Shown here piece by piece: positions 1-13,124 of a DNA stretch of 64,000 nt. The notes below the pieces were generated by a model. It was not told the DNA's origin, did not search any database, and was given only the letters and a program-made list of their open reading frames with translations. Position numbers and translations under genes: made by a program. The DNA is from Drosophila persimilis. Taxonomy: Eukaryota > Arthropoda > Insecta > Diptera > Drosophilidae. The DNA lies in the NCBI RefSeq assembly GCF_003286085.1, contig NW_020825294.1, positions 12,174,501-12,238,500 on the forward strand, in the 5' to 3' direction. Each line of letters opens with the position of its first letter. Position 1 is the first letter of the stretch.

Positions 1-244
1 GCAACTATCTGTTGAGCCCCGAAATGAAAACACCATCAAGTGCCAAAATAAATCTTCCCAAGCCACCAAGACCCACCCAGCCCGAGCCATTAGATTTCCA
101 AGTGCCTGCGATCAATTTCAAAAGGGGCAGGATCCTTTCAAGGGTAGAAGGAGTGACAATGTCTCTGACCAGTTGACCATTTGAGTAGTCGTTGCCTTGC
201 CGGCGATGATTTACTGCAGGCACCACTCTGGCAGGGAAGCAGGG

Positions 245-269
245 AGGCAGGCAGGCAGGCAGGCAGGCA
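245..269. repeat. (CAGG)n microsatellite
   Basis: About six consecutive CAGG/GGCA units. Confidence 0.9.
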
Positions 270-3200
270 TATGTGAAAATTGCTCTATTATGAGTTGTTA
301 AGAGTTGCTTAAGTAAACACTGAGCTGAGAAGATGGACATCGACAGCGACAGCGACATGGCCATAGACATGGACATGGATACGTGTCTTGTCAGCGTGTC
401 TCAAGGGGTTGTCACGGCCGGAACTTGTTTCCAGGCCGCTTGTTAATCGACTAAGGCGATGGGAGGACAGGACGACAGACAGTCACTGAAAATACAAGTT
501 CAACTGGTTTGCACTCTTACCTCTGGACCTCACTGACCAGAGCGCAAAATTACAAATTAAAACGAAATAAATATGCCTTTGTTATATGTATTTATATAAT
601 ACTGGAAATACCGAAACACCGAAATAAATCCGAGGAAAAGAGCACAATTCAATTGTTGAATGAGATTGAAAATGATATGCAGGGAGACGCAGGGACGCAG
701 GGATACAGGGACATAGGGACAGGGAAAAAATTAGCGCGGTTTTGCAATTTGCATGCCCCCTGAGAAGAGGCGGCAGAAGGGGGGTAAGTGGGAATGGATT
801 TAAGATTTCAGATCAGAAAATGGCTGAATGGCTGGCTAACTGGTTCCTCGTTCCGGCTGCTCGATGCTCGAATTGTAACAAATTGTGTGGATCGGTGCCC
901 GGAGCAATCGGAGCAATCGGACCAATATCCGGTCTAATTAATGGCTTGCCATTAGCCTAAAGCGCTTAAAGTTACAAGACACAAGATACAAATGCATCTT
1001 TAAGTTTGACTAATGATGTCAAACCTCTGATGGGATCGGGATAGCGATCGGCTTATGCGTGAAGTTCAAACCGCCAGTCCAGTCGCAGCCCCGGGACGCG
1101 TCATACACGCAGCACAACCCCTTTCTGTCCCGCTGTAACCGGGAGGGGGGAGGGGGCATCTCTGGCTTTATCTCTCCGGGATCGTAGCTCAAACACATGT
1201 CAAATGTCGCCTCCGTTGTCAGAATTCCCAACATAATTACGTATGCAAACTAGCTGGGACCGGCCCGAGAGCCATTTTCCATTCGATTTCCGAATATTCC
1301 GTTTCTTGAGCACATCTTGGTCCTGTCTCTGGATCTCCCATCTCCCGATGCACCTAGGGAGAAAGTGTCCGTGTTTGTTGTTGGTCGAGGAAGGGGTTTG
1401 TGTTCGGATTGTTTTTTGCTGTTTGTTTGTATTTATACTCCTTTAACCATTGAGGGGCGATAAGAAGGGCAGCCCATCCCATTCCATGCCATGCCGTCCC
1501 GTGTCCTGGATTTACAGCTCTTGATGTGGGTTAAGCATTTTAATTAGCGAACAATATGAAAATTTCACTTCCCTATCCCCCCGCCCCTTGCCATTGCCTT
1601 CTTTGGAAACACGTTTCCTTAGCAACCAGCTGACCCTGCGACCCCCCGAACTTCGAGATATAGATAGCTTAGTTTTATGACGACTGAAAGCAGCTGTAAC
1701 CGAAGCAAACCGAAGCAGAGTCAGAGCCAGAGCCAGAGCCAGAACCAGCCTGAGTTTTATCACCTTGAAGCGTGCCATCCATCTACCATCTACCATCTAT
1801 TATCTACCATATACACATGCACTTCGTATGTCCTGTTTGAGCAGGACCAGGCGCCAAGGATTGCCATAAAATGTTGATGGCCGTTTAGTTGCTACGGAAG
1901 CCACAACAAGAAGCGCTTAGAGCTGTCATCGCTTCAACCTTTACGACTCCTCCACCCGAAAAGCAACGAAAGGTTTTCGAATAAAAAGAAAGAGAGACAG
2001 ATATTTGGAAAGGTAGGCCCCTGGATAGTCTCTGGTTCTACAATGAACTGGCTGCAAAAGAGACTAACCCTGAGTTCAGATTACGGAAGACCCCGAGCCG
2101 CAATTAACGCTAATTAGATCCCACAAATGATCCATTCTCTGATGGACACAGCCACCCGTACGGCCATCCGTGTGGCATCCACGGATGTTTTGATACTTTC
2201 GGTATGCCTGAAAATGGTCTAATAATGTGATTTTAATAAGCCATAACCAAAATAATGGAATATTATTCCATTTGCCTCGCCTTTCATGGGATTATGAATA
2301 GCCCGAAATCGAATTCATGGAGAAAGAAAAATCTGCGGCATAAATCATCGCATGAGTTGCATGATATTTGCATTGGCCCACGGAAACCCACGAAAATATT
2401 TAGGTAGGAAGAGACTGGCTGTGTCGACAGGCTGTGTCCGAGAGTCCGAGAGTCCAGGCGAACGAGAGAGGCTAGGATCTGGCCATAAATCAGGCCCGTC
2501 TTCAACCATGAGCCACGTTGTGTTGGCGTTCTTTTCCCTCCACGTACCTTTCTTCTTCCTCCATTCCTCCTGTCGTTCCTATGCTCGTGTCCTATGTAGG
2601 ACGACGGCACAGCTGCTCCAAAATCTGATTTACTTTCTCTTTGTTTCGCCTGCCGTTTGTGTTTGTCCAGAGATCGGTGAAAGAAGATCACGGAGACTGG
2701 TGGCAAAGTTGCAAGCAAAAACGTCAGACAGACAGTGAGGGAGGGAGAGAGAGAAGACCTTTTCCTCCTCCTCCTCCTCGTCTTCTTCTTCATCTTCGCA
2801 ACAAAGGCAAAGAAAATTAGCAAAGCCCACAAATAATACGAAGCGAAAAAGGGCGATCGCACAAACAAGATTACACGAGGAGTAGGCGAAAGAGAGGATG
2901 CGGATGGGAATGGGAATGGGAATAGGAGTAAGAATGGGAATGAGAATCAGGAGGATGTCGGAGACAGGAAAAGGTGCCTAAAATAAGGAATAAATAAGGT
3001 GAAAGATTCTCGAGAGGCCAAACGCTGCTGCTAGACGACTTGCAGAGATGTAAAGATACTTCGAGGGTGCGAAGTGTATCTTGTGGAGACATCCGTTAAA
3101 GCTCATCCCAAACCTCTTCCTAAACAGTTCCGTTTAGCCATTAATTACAACGCAAAACAATAAGCTGTACGGCGCAGCACCTAGGGGCCCGCTCCTCCAA

Positions 3201-3300
3201 CTGCTGTCCCGTCCCCCGATGCCCCGAAAGAGAGCCCCGGATACATGCTCGTAGATAGAAAAGTTCTGCACGAATGATTGCGACACTTCAAGGTCCCGAG

Positions 3301-3331
3301 CTGGGGCTGGGGCTGGGGCTGGGGCTGGGGC
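3301..3331. repeat. (GGGGCT)5 hexamer repeat
   Basis: Five copies of CTGGGG on the plus strand. The same hexamer recurs inside the CenG1A first exon (about 53911-53950), where on the minus strand it encodes Pro-Gln pairs. Confidence 0.9.
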
Positions 3332-6300
3332 ATCATCAGCGTCACGCAACGCGAGAGAGAGATGGAGGGATGGGATGGGTGTGTCTCGGTTACGTACGAG
3401 TGTGCTCCTACCTAACGGATCCGACTCGTGTGTCACGTGCAGGCGGTACTTCGGATGAAGATTCCATTCCTGAGGAATCCACATGACTTCATCGGCCAAA
3501 AATCCAACAGATCAGTAGGAATTGACACAGAAATTCACGCATCATTAGCAAGCGAGAAAACAAACAAATAGCCAGATGGGAACGACCAATCATACATGGG
3601 GAATGGGGAATGGGCAGTATAGGGCAGTAGGAGGGAAGATCTCCTCAGATGCGGACCCGGACTCGGACTCGGGGCGATCAAGAAGATCGTCTACAGAAGA
3701 AGACACATGTTGTGTTGGTATTTGATAAATTGGATCCAGAGTCTGTCGGATGATGGGAAAATTGAATCAATTTGCTGTCCGTCCAAACAACACACAGTTG
3801 AAGGTCAATCCACACGAAGAGGATGGAGGTTGGAGGTTGGAGGATGGAGAGCACGCAGGCACTCGAGAGGCCACGCCCCGAGCAATTCAAGGGGTTAAAG
3901 TCCGACCCTTAAGGATGCTCTGTCATTGGCTCACAGATTCTTGTCCTCAGGTAATAAAGCATCTTCGCACGACAGATCTTCAATGTCGTCTCCATTTTTT
4001 GTTCAGCCACAAACTTGTTCTGAAATCCACTCCAAATACGAGTATCTGCATAGACAATTTCTTTGTTCGCTTTATTTTGTGTGTCTTTTATCAGTTTTGG
4101 AGCCAAATTGAGTTTTTGTTGTGTGTCGAAACCCATTTATCATGCGCCAGGGCACCCAGAGGGCGGCGCACAGGAAAACGTAACGTTGCAAAACACGCGG
4201 CAGTAAAAGCCACAAAAGTAAATAGAGAAATAAATCGGTCTGCTTTCAGCTATAATTCCTTATCTTTCTCCAGGTGAAACCCCACATCCATACCCCATCC
4301 AGGGTGGAGGCCCTTATCGCCCCGAGAGTCAAGAGTAAAGTCAATTTCCATTCCACGGCTTGGGTCTAGGTATTCGAGCAATTAGCAAAGTGCATTCAGA
4401 AGTCATTCAAGTAAATGGATTTTCCAAAGGGATGGGTGTGTGGAGAGGTGGGTGCTCGGTGGGTGGAAGATCCCAAGAACACAATCTAATCGAACGAAAT
4501 CTAATCAAAATCGTCGCCTATTCATTTGAATTGTGTGAGTCTTTAACCTTACTCAATAACTTCATATCCGAGCAAAATGAATCATCCATCCATCCCTGGG
4601 GATCTTTCGTTCAGTTCAGAATTCAGATTTCTGCCTTGGGCGATTAAATGTCAAATTTATGACATGACTCTGCGCAAAGATCATCTTACAATTACACACA
4701 AAAAATGCAATAGTTGTTCCATTTTTCCCTCAAAATTTCCTGCATCCCAATGAAGGTTTTTTTTTTCATTAAAAAAAAGCGCAAAAAAAGACACCCGGCT
4801 GGAAGGATCCTTTCGAGTCAATCAAAAGTCGACAATGGAGAAGGCAAGTGAGAGCCGAGGAGATGCAGGCGCAGGAGCAGGAGCAGGACATCCCCCGGTG
4901 GTTGGTTGGTCGCTTGCTCCTTCCAGCCTTCGGGAGCGCACTCGCACTCGCACTCGTACTCTATTAAATATGACATATTTATGAAGTGTCAGTCGCGAGA
5001 CAATGGAAGACCAAAATCCGGGGAAGAAAGCCGCCACGAGAAAAAGAAAGTGCATTGGGAAATGGCATTTTTCTTGGGATTCCTACTCTTTTTTGTCAGC
5101 TGCCGCTGGCTGCTGTTGGGTCGATGGCTGGTCATAAAATCAAATAGACACAAATTCAATTCGTATTTGTGTTTAATATTTATGCGGTGAGATTGTCGGT
5201 GACGAGCATTTGATTGTTCGCATTCCGGGGTATGTCCTGTCTGCTCCTGAGGTTTCCTTTCTCCCTTTTCTTTCCTTTCTGTGGTTAGGGCGGGGGGACT
5301 TGCAAAAACATTACAATTTGGGAAAAACTTCCATAAATTGTCCGAAGATTTCCGTTGGATAATTTGTGCCTCATAAATTTAGCTTCAATTAAATCGATTT
5401 CGAACGGTCCGGCGCCTCATTAGAGACCTCACCGAAGAAGACGACGACGAAGAAGCGCAGATGGTTCTTCCACAGTGTTGCACGTTGCACGTTCCATGAT
5501 CCATGATCCACGATCCAAACTGACCAGCTGACTTTTTCCTTTCTTTTCCGCTTTCCCAGTCGGATCGGTCAAGCGCAACAAATTATTAAATTGCTTACTT
5601 TTACTTTCGCTCATTCTGCCACTCTCACGTTCCGTGCATCCTGGTGTCTCTGGTGTGGCAGTGGCAGCCTCCTTAGCAGTAGTTGCACTGCTGGTCAGTA
5701 CCTAGAAATCACATCTCATCTGCCTTTGTCCGGCGACGGTTACGGGGATGGGGACGGGGACCAGCTCCTCGTTTACATCTTTTCTTTTTTCCAGAGCAAA
5801 AATGATTATGATGCCCATTGTTCTCGGAGGCCTCATCCATTACAATCTTATTTATGGGCAAACGTACATACATACGTACAATACTAGCACTCGGGTGTAT
5901 GGGTGCGACGAGTGTCATAGAAACAGGCGTCGGTCGTCGGTCGTCGGTCGTCGTGTGCGTTCGCACGAGTGCGAAATGGCATTTGTTGCATTCTTTCCCA
6001 GAGCATTTGCCCGCAATCAAAGTTTTCGTCTCGTCCGTAGGTGTTGGCCTCCCAGTCGCCCATTCGCCTATTCGCCAGTCGCCCAGTCAGTCTCCGAGTC
6101 TCCTTGCCCCACTGTCTGTGGGGCTGTGTCTGCGGTTCAATGACTCCTTCGGCCATTAGCTCCGTGTGCTGCTGTTGGCACACACGGAACGGATTACAGA
6201 GCCGCTAACTGGCAGTAAGTCATACTGCTGCTATCAGTCATCCGCCAATGCACGGCTCCCCAGAGGGGGCTATTGAATTACACCCCACAGCAGGGTTTGG

Positions 6301-6568
6301 TCCGAGGAAGCTCTTCGGATCTTTGCTCGGACTATAAGCATAATATTACAGGTATTGCTCCACCGCAGGGATACAGTAACCACGGAATGTGTCTCCACAG
6401 AATAACAGCTTTCACTCCTTTATCTCTGGCATCAAACGGAAATCTTGCTGTTCGGTTACTCTAATGATTATTTATCCCTTCGTACAACAGACTCTGCTTT
6501 ATGGCTGTTGTGATGGTAATCTTGAGACAAGAGGCCCGCAGCATGCTGTAGGACAGTGTAGATATCAG

Positions 6569-6591
6569 ACACACACACACACACACACACA
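6569..6591. repeat. (AC)n microsatellite
   Basis: Uninterrupted AC dinucleotide run of about 11 units. Confidence 0.95.
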
Positions 6592-7147
6592 GCAGATCAT
6601 AACAGCCCACAAAGAAACCGAAAATGCGAATGAGATGAGAGAAATACACGAAAAAACAACAACACAGCCGTGAACCGGTTATGTTGTAAGACTCATTCGA
6701 TGTTCGATGTTCGATGCTCGATGCTCGATGTAAAGTCCTCCCCCTCCCCTCGAGAGGAGAACCACTTGAGTGTGATTGAACTTTTGGCAAAAGGAGGAAA
6801 GCAAATCAGCGGACACTCGAAGGGAATACGGATGGAAGATCCCCCAAATGGGGGATAGGGAGGGAGTACTCAAGTTAATTATCGGATGGGGCGCAAACCT
6901 TGGAATTGCCATTGTAAAAATTATGTTGGAATTTCATTATTATTTTCGTATTTTGATTACTATTACTGCTGTGTCGTAGAAGGGAGAGCCGAGCCCCATG
7001 CCCCATGCCCCATGCTCCATCAACAATTTGGCGGTGTCAACGGTGTCCGCATTTGAATTTCAATGGGCATTAAAGCATAGATTGGAAGCGGAGGGCACCG
7101 AAGGGGCAGGGGCGGGGCAGGGAAACCTAAATAAGAACTTCCGCTTT

Positions 7148-7169
7148 TGTGTGTGTGTGTGTGTGTGTG
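7148..7169. repeat. (TG)n microsatellite
   Basis: Uninterrupted TG dinucleotide run of about 11 units. Confidence 0.95.
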
Positions 7170-10100
7170 CGTTGCCATATACGGGAAAACTATGAAAAAT
7201 AGTGGGACGGAGCTGCGCTTTTGGGATATTACTAGACAAAGGGCCCTGGGCCCTCCAGCGGGAACCCAACCGAACCGAACCGAACGGATCGGAGCCCAAA
7301 ACAAAGCCACAGTCCAATCGGTATCCCACCTATGTGTATGGTCAGCGGATGGCTACTCGAAATTCATTTAGATACACTTTGCATTCTGAACGGAGTTTGA
7401 CCAATAAACCTTTGCCGCTCTCTCTCTCTCTCTGTCTCTCTGTCTCCCTCTCTTCCCCGCTGGCACTTATTTGGGGAGAAAACTCCACCACTCGATGGAG
7501 GGAAGACGCGCCCGCGCTTCGGTGGTGGATATGTTTTTCGGTTTATAGACAACGGATGGATATATGTATTTCTGCTTTCTGCCTTCTGTTTTCCCAACAA
7601 GTGTCCAACCACTGCGTGAGTCTGAGGGGCGGAAGCGGCGCTCGAGACGTGTCGTTTGTCATCTAATTTGCATATTTTCCAAGCTATTTTCTCATTACAC
7701 TTAAAATGCATTTACATATTTTCCATTTTCCCTTGCCGTTTGACAGGTTGAGGGAGGCGGGGGAGCTGGGGAGTCGTCTTCAAATGATTTAATTGAAAAA
7801 ACGCAAATTGTTTTCGTTCGGGGAGAAAAGTGTCGAAATAAATTCGAAATTATTCGAGAGGTTTCTTCGGACTTTCGGCTGGGAAAACGTTTCTTAAGTT
7901 TCGTTTCGGATTGGGTGGGATTTCGTGTTATGCTCGAAAGCACCTGTGGGTACCTCCTACGAGTATTTTCCCAGGCAATGCCGGGAAATTAGCTGTGGAA
8001 TTGGGATAGTTTTCGGATACAAGAAGTTTAGGAGACAGCTTCTTTTCTTTGTAGTTTTCTTAATAAAATGTAAAAATATATTCCATCTGCCTCAAACCAT
8101 GACTGGGCTCTTACCAAGGAGAACCCCTGCACCCATGCCGCATGTTCCAACTATTAATAATATGATATTACCATCTTTGATAAAGACATCATAAAAGAGA
8201 GACACTATGATACTCGAACGAGTGCCTGTTTTAAGTACCGAGAGAGCGATCATAAAACTTCATTAATTACATGTTGTCGTCCCAAGTTTTTCGCTTTTGA
8301 GCAGACAATGTGGAATACGGGAAAACGGAACGTTTTTTGGCCAGATAATTACAAGGCGCGTGCAGAGGTAAAGAAGAGCAAGGAAAAGGTGCACTTTCCT
8401 CTGGGACTTGGGTCTCTGGGTCGGCGGCGCGTGCGGCAAGGCAGCCACAGAGATCTCGTAGCACATTTGACACCATTTGAAGAGCGGGCCATATCGAGAG
8501 GCCGCTCGTTTGTCTGCGACCGTGAAGTGGAGAGTGATTAATGGATTGCTCAATAGAACCGAACCACCGATCGATGAACTCCTCCTCTTCTCTGATCGCT
8601 GCGCGTGCCCCTCTCGAGTGTCTCTCACAGACTCTGACACCATCCGAGAGTGACAATTCGAATGATTCGATGACTCAAGAGCTGGCTCTAACCAAAATCA
8701 GAGGCGAAGCCAAGAGTCTCTCGGTCTCTGTGTATCTGTTTCTGCCTTATACGGTTTGCCGAATGCTGATCTATGCTCGAGACGATCGTGCATAGTGGGC
8801 GTTGGGTTAATTAGTGTGGGCGGGTCATTAAAATTCAGACGGCAAATGCTGGGACTTCATCACTCATAAATGCTGGAGTCGCAGTCAGAATTTGTGGCCA
8901 TTAATTAGGGGCACGCGTGAGAGTATTTCTCTCTCTCTATCTGCGGTCTCTCTGTGGGCTCCAGAGGTCACATGTCACAGCAAGTGCCAGTGGGAGGGAG
9001 AGAATCAAGGGAGTTACTCCCAGTCCACTCCACAGGCCACATGCAAGAGTGAGGTCACCTCCTCCGCTCTCCAAGTACCTCTGTCGACCCAACCCCGAGC
9101 AGAATATGCCATGATCTCATGTGCTCATCAGCAGCCGGAAGATTCCGTCTCCGCATAGATACAATGTACTCTCGATCGCACACAGCCCGCTCGAACCCGT
9201 TCACACTCTCATGTGTACCCGGCACAAACAGAATTGCGTTTTAGTTTCATTTAAACGTTCTAAATATCTGCCTTGTGTTTGTATTTGTTTTGGGCCAAAA
9301 TGTGTTAAATGTATTATTTTGAAGAGCGTTGTTGACTCTTTATTCATCTTCCTAGAGCTTCCGAGCTGCGAATGAAATAAAAAGTTCTAGTATACAAAAA
9401 CAGAGGCAACAGAACGAAAACGCAAACAAAAACAGAGCATGAAAGAGATTGTGGGAAAGGTTCAAGAGGAAGAGGAACATATACCACATACATATGTATA
9501 TGTATGTATGTATGTATCTTTTGGGTTACTATATCAAATCCGAAATCTGCCCGACGTCTGACGTCTGACGTCAAGGTCTCTGAAAAGTCACAGAACTGTC
9601 CACCTGAATTGGATCACTTTTGCTTTTGCCTTTGCTTTTGCTTGGGATATCCACTATCTCGTATATCTGGGAATCTCAGGAACTCGTATCTGTACTCGGC
9701 CTATCAGCCGAACAAAGAGGGAACTCTATTAAATGAAGCCACGTTAATGAACGGAAATAAATAGAATACTTATTGCATACGAGTATTTATTTACGAGCAC
9801 AAAAACACAATAAGAGAGGAAATTTGCTCGTTATCTTATCAGTGCCCCAGAGGCGGGAGGGGGGAGTCGAGGGCCCCCACAAACGCAAAAAGTAATATGT
9901 ACTCGTATAATGGGAATCGAATCCGAATGGAATGTGCAGCAGAAGCCTAGAGGTCGGCTTTCAAATGGAAAACCCGGATAGAATAGGGCCTAAGACTAGT
10001 ACTTTTCCTAAGAAGCGGCGACGGCAGATGCAAGAACGAAGGAAAGTTGCTGGAAATGCGGCATGGGATGTGTATTTTCCATATCCAATGATTCACAGCC

Positions 10101-11386
10101 CCCCACCAAGTGAATCCATTTATAGTCCCTCACATATCAGGCTACCGATCAATCAAGCAATCTCTCTGGCAGATCTCTTCGGCCCAGAACCAGTTGACAC
10201 ATTTCCTTAACCCCAACACGTACCGCATAACATCGCGATGTGGCGGACACTTAACACTTAAGACCGAGAGACAGAGAGATCCCAGAGATAAGTTAGGACC
10301 GAGACGAGAAAACGCCTCAGCACTTGGCACTTGGCACTTGGCACTTGGCACATCTCTCCCTCTCTCTCTGCCTCTCTGTACCGTTTGACGTCATTAGGTG
10401 GCATTGGTTGCAGCGTGTCAATGCTTACCACCTTCATTCCGGCCCTCAGCATTCCACTCCGCCCGACCCTGACCAAGAACCGGGGACCCGCATTCTTGTT
10501 TCGGGAATCGATAATTGCACGGTAAGTAAGTGCCAAACACTGGGGGCACTGCCGTTGTCACGGCTACACTGCCACTTTGGGTCTGGAAGTCAATGCCGAA
10601 CATACACAAATGTGAGTCAGTGTTACAATGGGGCCGCCTTTCCCTTCCGTCTTCTTCTATCAGCAGAAATGGTGTTGCTCCTCCCATCACTTTCGCTCTC
10701 TACTCTTTCTTTATCGACCTTTCACTCTTCTTTGCATGGCACTTCGACACCTTTCGATAGAAAACAAAGGGCGAAAGGAAAGGGAAAACATTTTGCAAAC
10801 TTTTCATGTAATTTTCATGCAAAAAAGCTTCAAAAATAAGACATGATGTTGCCATAACTTTGGCATAATAGACCCCCAGAGTCGGAGTCGAAGTCGGAAC
10901 TGAGGAAGTCTCAATGGGAAACTGTGTCAGATTGCATTATATTCGCTGTGGCTGTGGCTGTGGCTGGGGCGCGTTACAAAACCACACCAGCGTTTGCCTC
11001 ACACTTTGACACATGACACGCGATGTGCCACATCCGATCCGAAAGGTTATTTTGGGTATAATGGCAATATGGCAAACGCAGAAGTAAACGCAAAAGTTTG
11101 CTCGGACTGTTGCACATTAAATGTTTTAATGGAGCTTGAGCTAGAGCTAGAGCTTGAGGCAAGGTCATTGGCTAACGATTTTCTGCCTCTTTTTTCGACT
11201 GATGTAATTAAAGACATATGAAAGTGCAGCAAATGCTTTTGCCTAAACGATCTTTGAGTTATAAGGGACTGATCATTGTTTGAGTGGCGAAATACGAGGT
11301 GGTGTGTGGAGGGTCTTCCGGCTCCTGGTGGGACTCCCATGATCTCCCCTGCTGAATGGTCGCTCCACCTCGACACTGTACCTCAC

Positions 11387-11558
11387 CTGATTTACGTTTC
11401 TCGGAGCGGTCGGGCACCACCAAGCTCTTGGCCCGCTTCACCCGCAGCGAGCGTCTCCGGATGGAGCGCAGGAAGGCTTCGGGCATCCGGGAGAACCGCT
11501 GCGGCGTCTCCGGGGCCTTGGTGCGCTCCGGCAGGAAGAAGTTCTTGACAGCCAGCAT
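11387..11558 (-). CDS. CenG1A: CenG1A alternative (short-isoform) first coding exon
   Basis: Minus-strand exon starting at ATG 11558 (MLAVKNFFLPERTKAPET...) and ending at a good donor, AAATCAG|GTGAGG, with GT at 11386-11385. It holds 57 codons plus one base (phase 1), the same phase as the long first exon at 53638-54019, so both can splice to one shared acceptor. The peptide is basic and Arg/Ser/Lys rich (about residues 30-57). The frame stays open upstream of the ATG without another ATG back to about 11675, in A-rich sequence typical of a fly 5'UTR. The assignment to CenG1A is inference from strand, phase and position; the peptide shows no domain by itself. It could instead start an unrelated minus-strand gene whose later exons lie outside the window. 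Confidence 0.6.
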
Positions 11559-12170
11559 GATCGACGAGTTCGTGGCGGTTTTGGGGCAGGTTTCTGTCCT
11601 TCTTTTGGGTTTGTCTTTGTTTTCGCTTTGGGGGCGTTGTTGCTTATTTGCTCGTGTTTTTGCGCGTGTTGGCAATGAAATTCGCTGTTGTTTTCGCTAT
11701 TTTGCAGTGGGCTTTTGCGTTGTTTTGTTTGTTTCTGTCTAGAGTAATCCTTTCTGCCTTCGCGTGCTTTTCTGTCTATTTTCGTATGATGTGTGCACTT
11801 ATTGGCTTCCTCGGCCACATCTTGGCAACTTGTTTGACTCGGCGAGAGACGATGAGCGGCGTTGGATTTGCATTTTAGCACATCATCTTGTGGTTCGAGT
11901 ATGACTAACACTTTCGGTCACTTTGCATTCATTTATTTCATCAAAAAACCATTTCGGGGGCTAAGAGAACTGTATTTTTACGAGTGACGGCACCGATTCG
12001 TAATTTATTTGCTTATATTGTAATCCACAAAAAATACGCGAAATCATACGCGGCGGCCCTAACACTCGGAAACGGCAACGAAAACACGTCCACGCTGCAC
12101 GTCCAAATCGACCGCTGTCTGAGGAACGAATGAGTACGAATGAATGTGAATCAACGTTGAATGGGAGAGC

Positions 12171-12225
12171 GCTAACAGTGTGCTAACAGTGCACTAACAG
12201 TGCGCTAACAGTTTGCTAACAGTGT
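12171..12225. repeat. five 11-bp tandem units (GCTAACAGTGY)
   Basis: Five consecutive 11-bp units, GCTAACAGTGT with one or two changes each. They sit roughly 610-670 bp upstream of the ATG of the alternative CenG1A exon. Each unit holds TAACAG, which fits the Myb-type YAACNG word. Confidence 0.9.
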
Positions 12226-12943
12226 GCCATGTTAAGCGGCTCCACAGAGCAGAGCAGAGCAGAGGCAGCAGCTGTTGCCACGTGCTGTTAGCAGCTGCGG
12301 CACGAGGCAGGTAGAAACAAGAGAACTGTCGCTTCCAGCTTGTTGCTGTTGCTCGAAACATAATACTTCTTTCTGCTTCCGTCCACAGCAGCGGAAGCCG
12401 TCTACTGACTCTTGGCCGTTTATAGGCAACAAAAAAATGGATGGAAAAGAAATTGCACCAATTCCGTGGGGGAGGAGAAGCAGAGGGGTACTGGCACCCT
12501 TCGTTGCAACGCAATTGCTGCCTGATTCAATGTTTTATTAATAAACATTTGCATTAAATTTATTATCAATTAACGAGCACTCCGTCAGAGGCGATAAGCT
12601 TTATCGGAGCAGAGAATGCCTTATGGGAGTACTAAACATTCAGTATTATAGAATGACGGCATTAAAGAGCGTATTATTGATTGAAAATTCAAATCTACAA
12701 ACCATGATAAAGATTGGTTCCAACTTCCAGGAACTTGGACATCGTTTCAGCTAGTATATTTGTGTTTTGAATGCTGTTAAATGTAACAATACAATCGTTT
12801 TTTTATATAGCTGATTGATTTGTAGCTGTGAATACCCCTCTATTAATCTCTATAATCTCCATTATGAATCTCTTATAAAAACTCCTTCCGTAGATGTCTT
12901 TACATCCCCGAAGCAACCGGTCAAAATGGGTTTACATCGATGC

Positions 12944-12947
<4 letters not shown>

Positions 12948-12975
<28 letters not shown>
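12948..12975. repeat. (CA)n microsatellite
   Basis: Fourteen CA units without interruption. Confidence 0.95.
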
Positions 12976-13065
12976 TGCGCTGATAAGATTAACAGTAACA
13001 GAGCTATGTAAAGGCCAAAGAGCGAACAGAAAAGCAAAATGTTATTCGTTTGGGGGGATGATGGG

Positions 13066-13069
<4 letters not shown>

Positions 13070-13123
<54 letters not shown>
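13070..13123. repeat. (GA)n microsatellite
   Basis: About 27 uninterrupted GA units. GAGAG is the core recognised by GAGA factor, so a chromatin role is possible but not shown. Confidence 0.95.

Positions 13124-13124
<1 letters not shown>

Larger units (their letters stand above)
1..11386. other. intronic/noncoding stretch of CenG1A, no exon recognised
   Basis: No reading frame here looks like a real exon; the open frames are short, low-complexity, and lie across simple repeats. Visible contents are a CAGG run (245-269), a GGGGCT hexamer run (3301-3331), CA and GT runs (6569-6591, 7148-7169), short tandem words such as TCGATGT (about 6698-6731) and CACTTGG (about 10320-10350), and AT-rich unique DNA. 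By position it should be intron of the minus-strand CenG1A unit downstream of the alternative first exon at 11387-11558. None of the AGAP GTPase-like, PH, ArfGAP or ankyrin sequences was found, so those exons must lie before position 1. Confidence 0.55.

Noticed and set aside
3940..3960. CCTCAG|GTAATA on the plus strand, shaped like a recursive splice site
   Set aside because: It is antisense to the only host gene recognised here.
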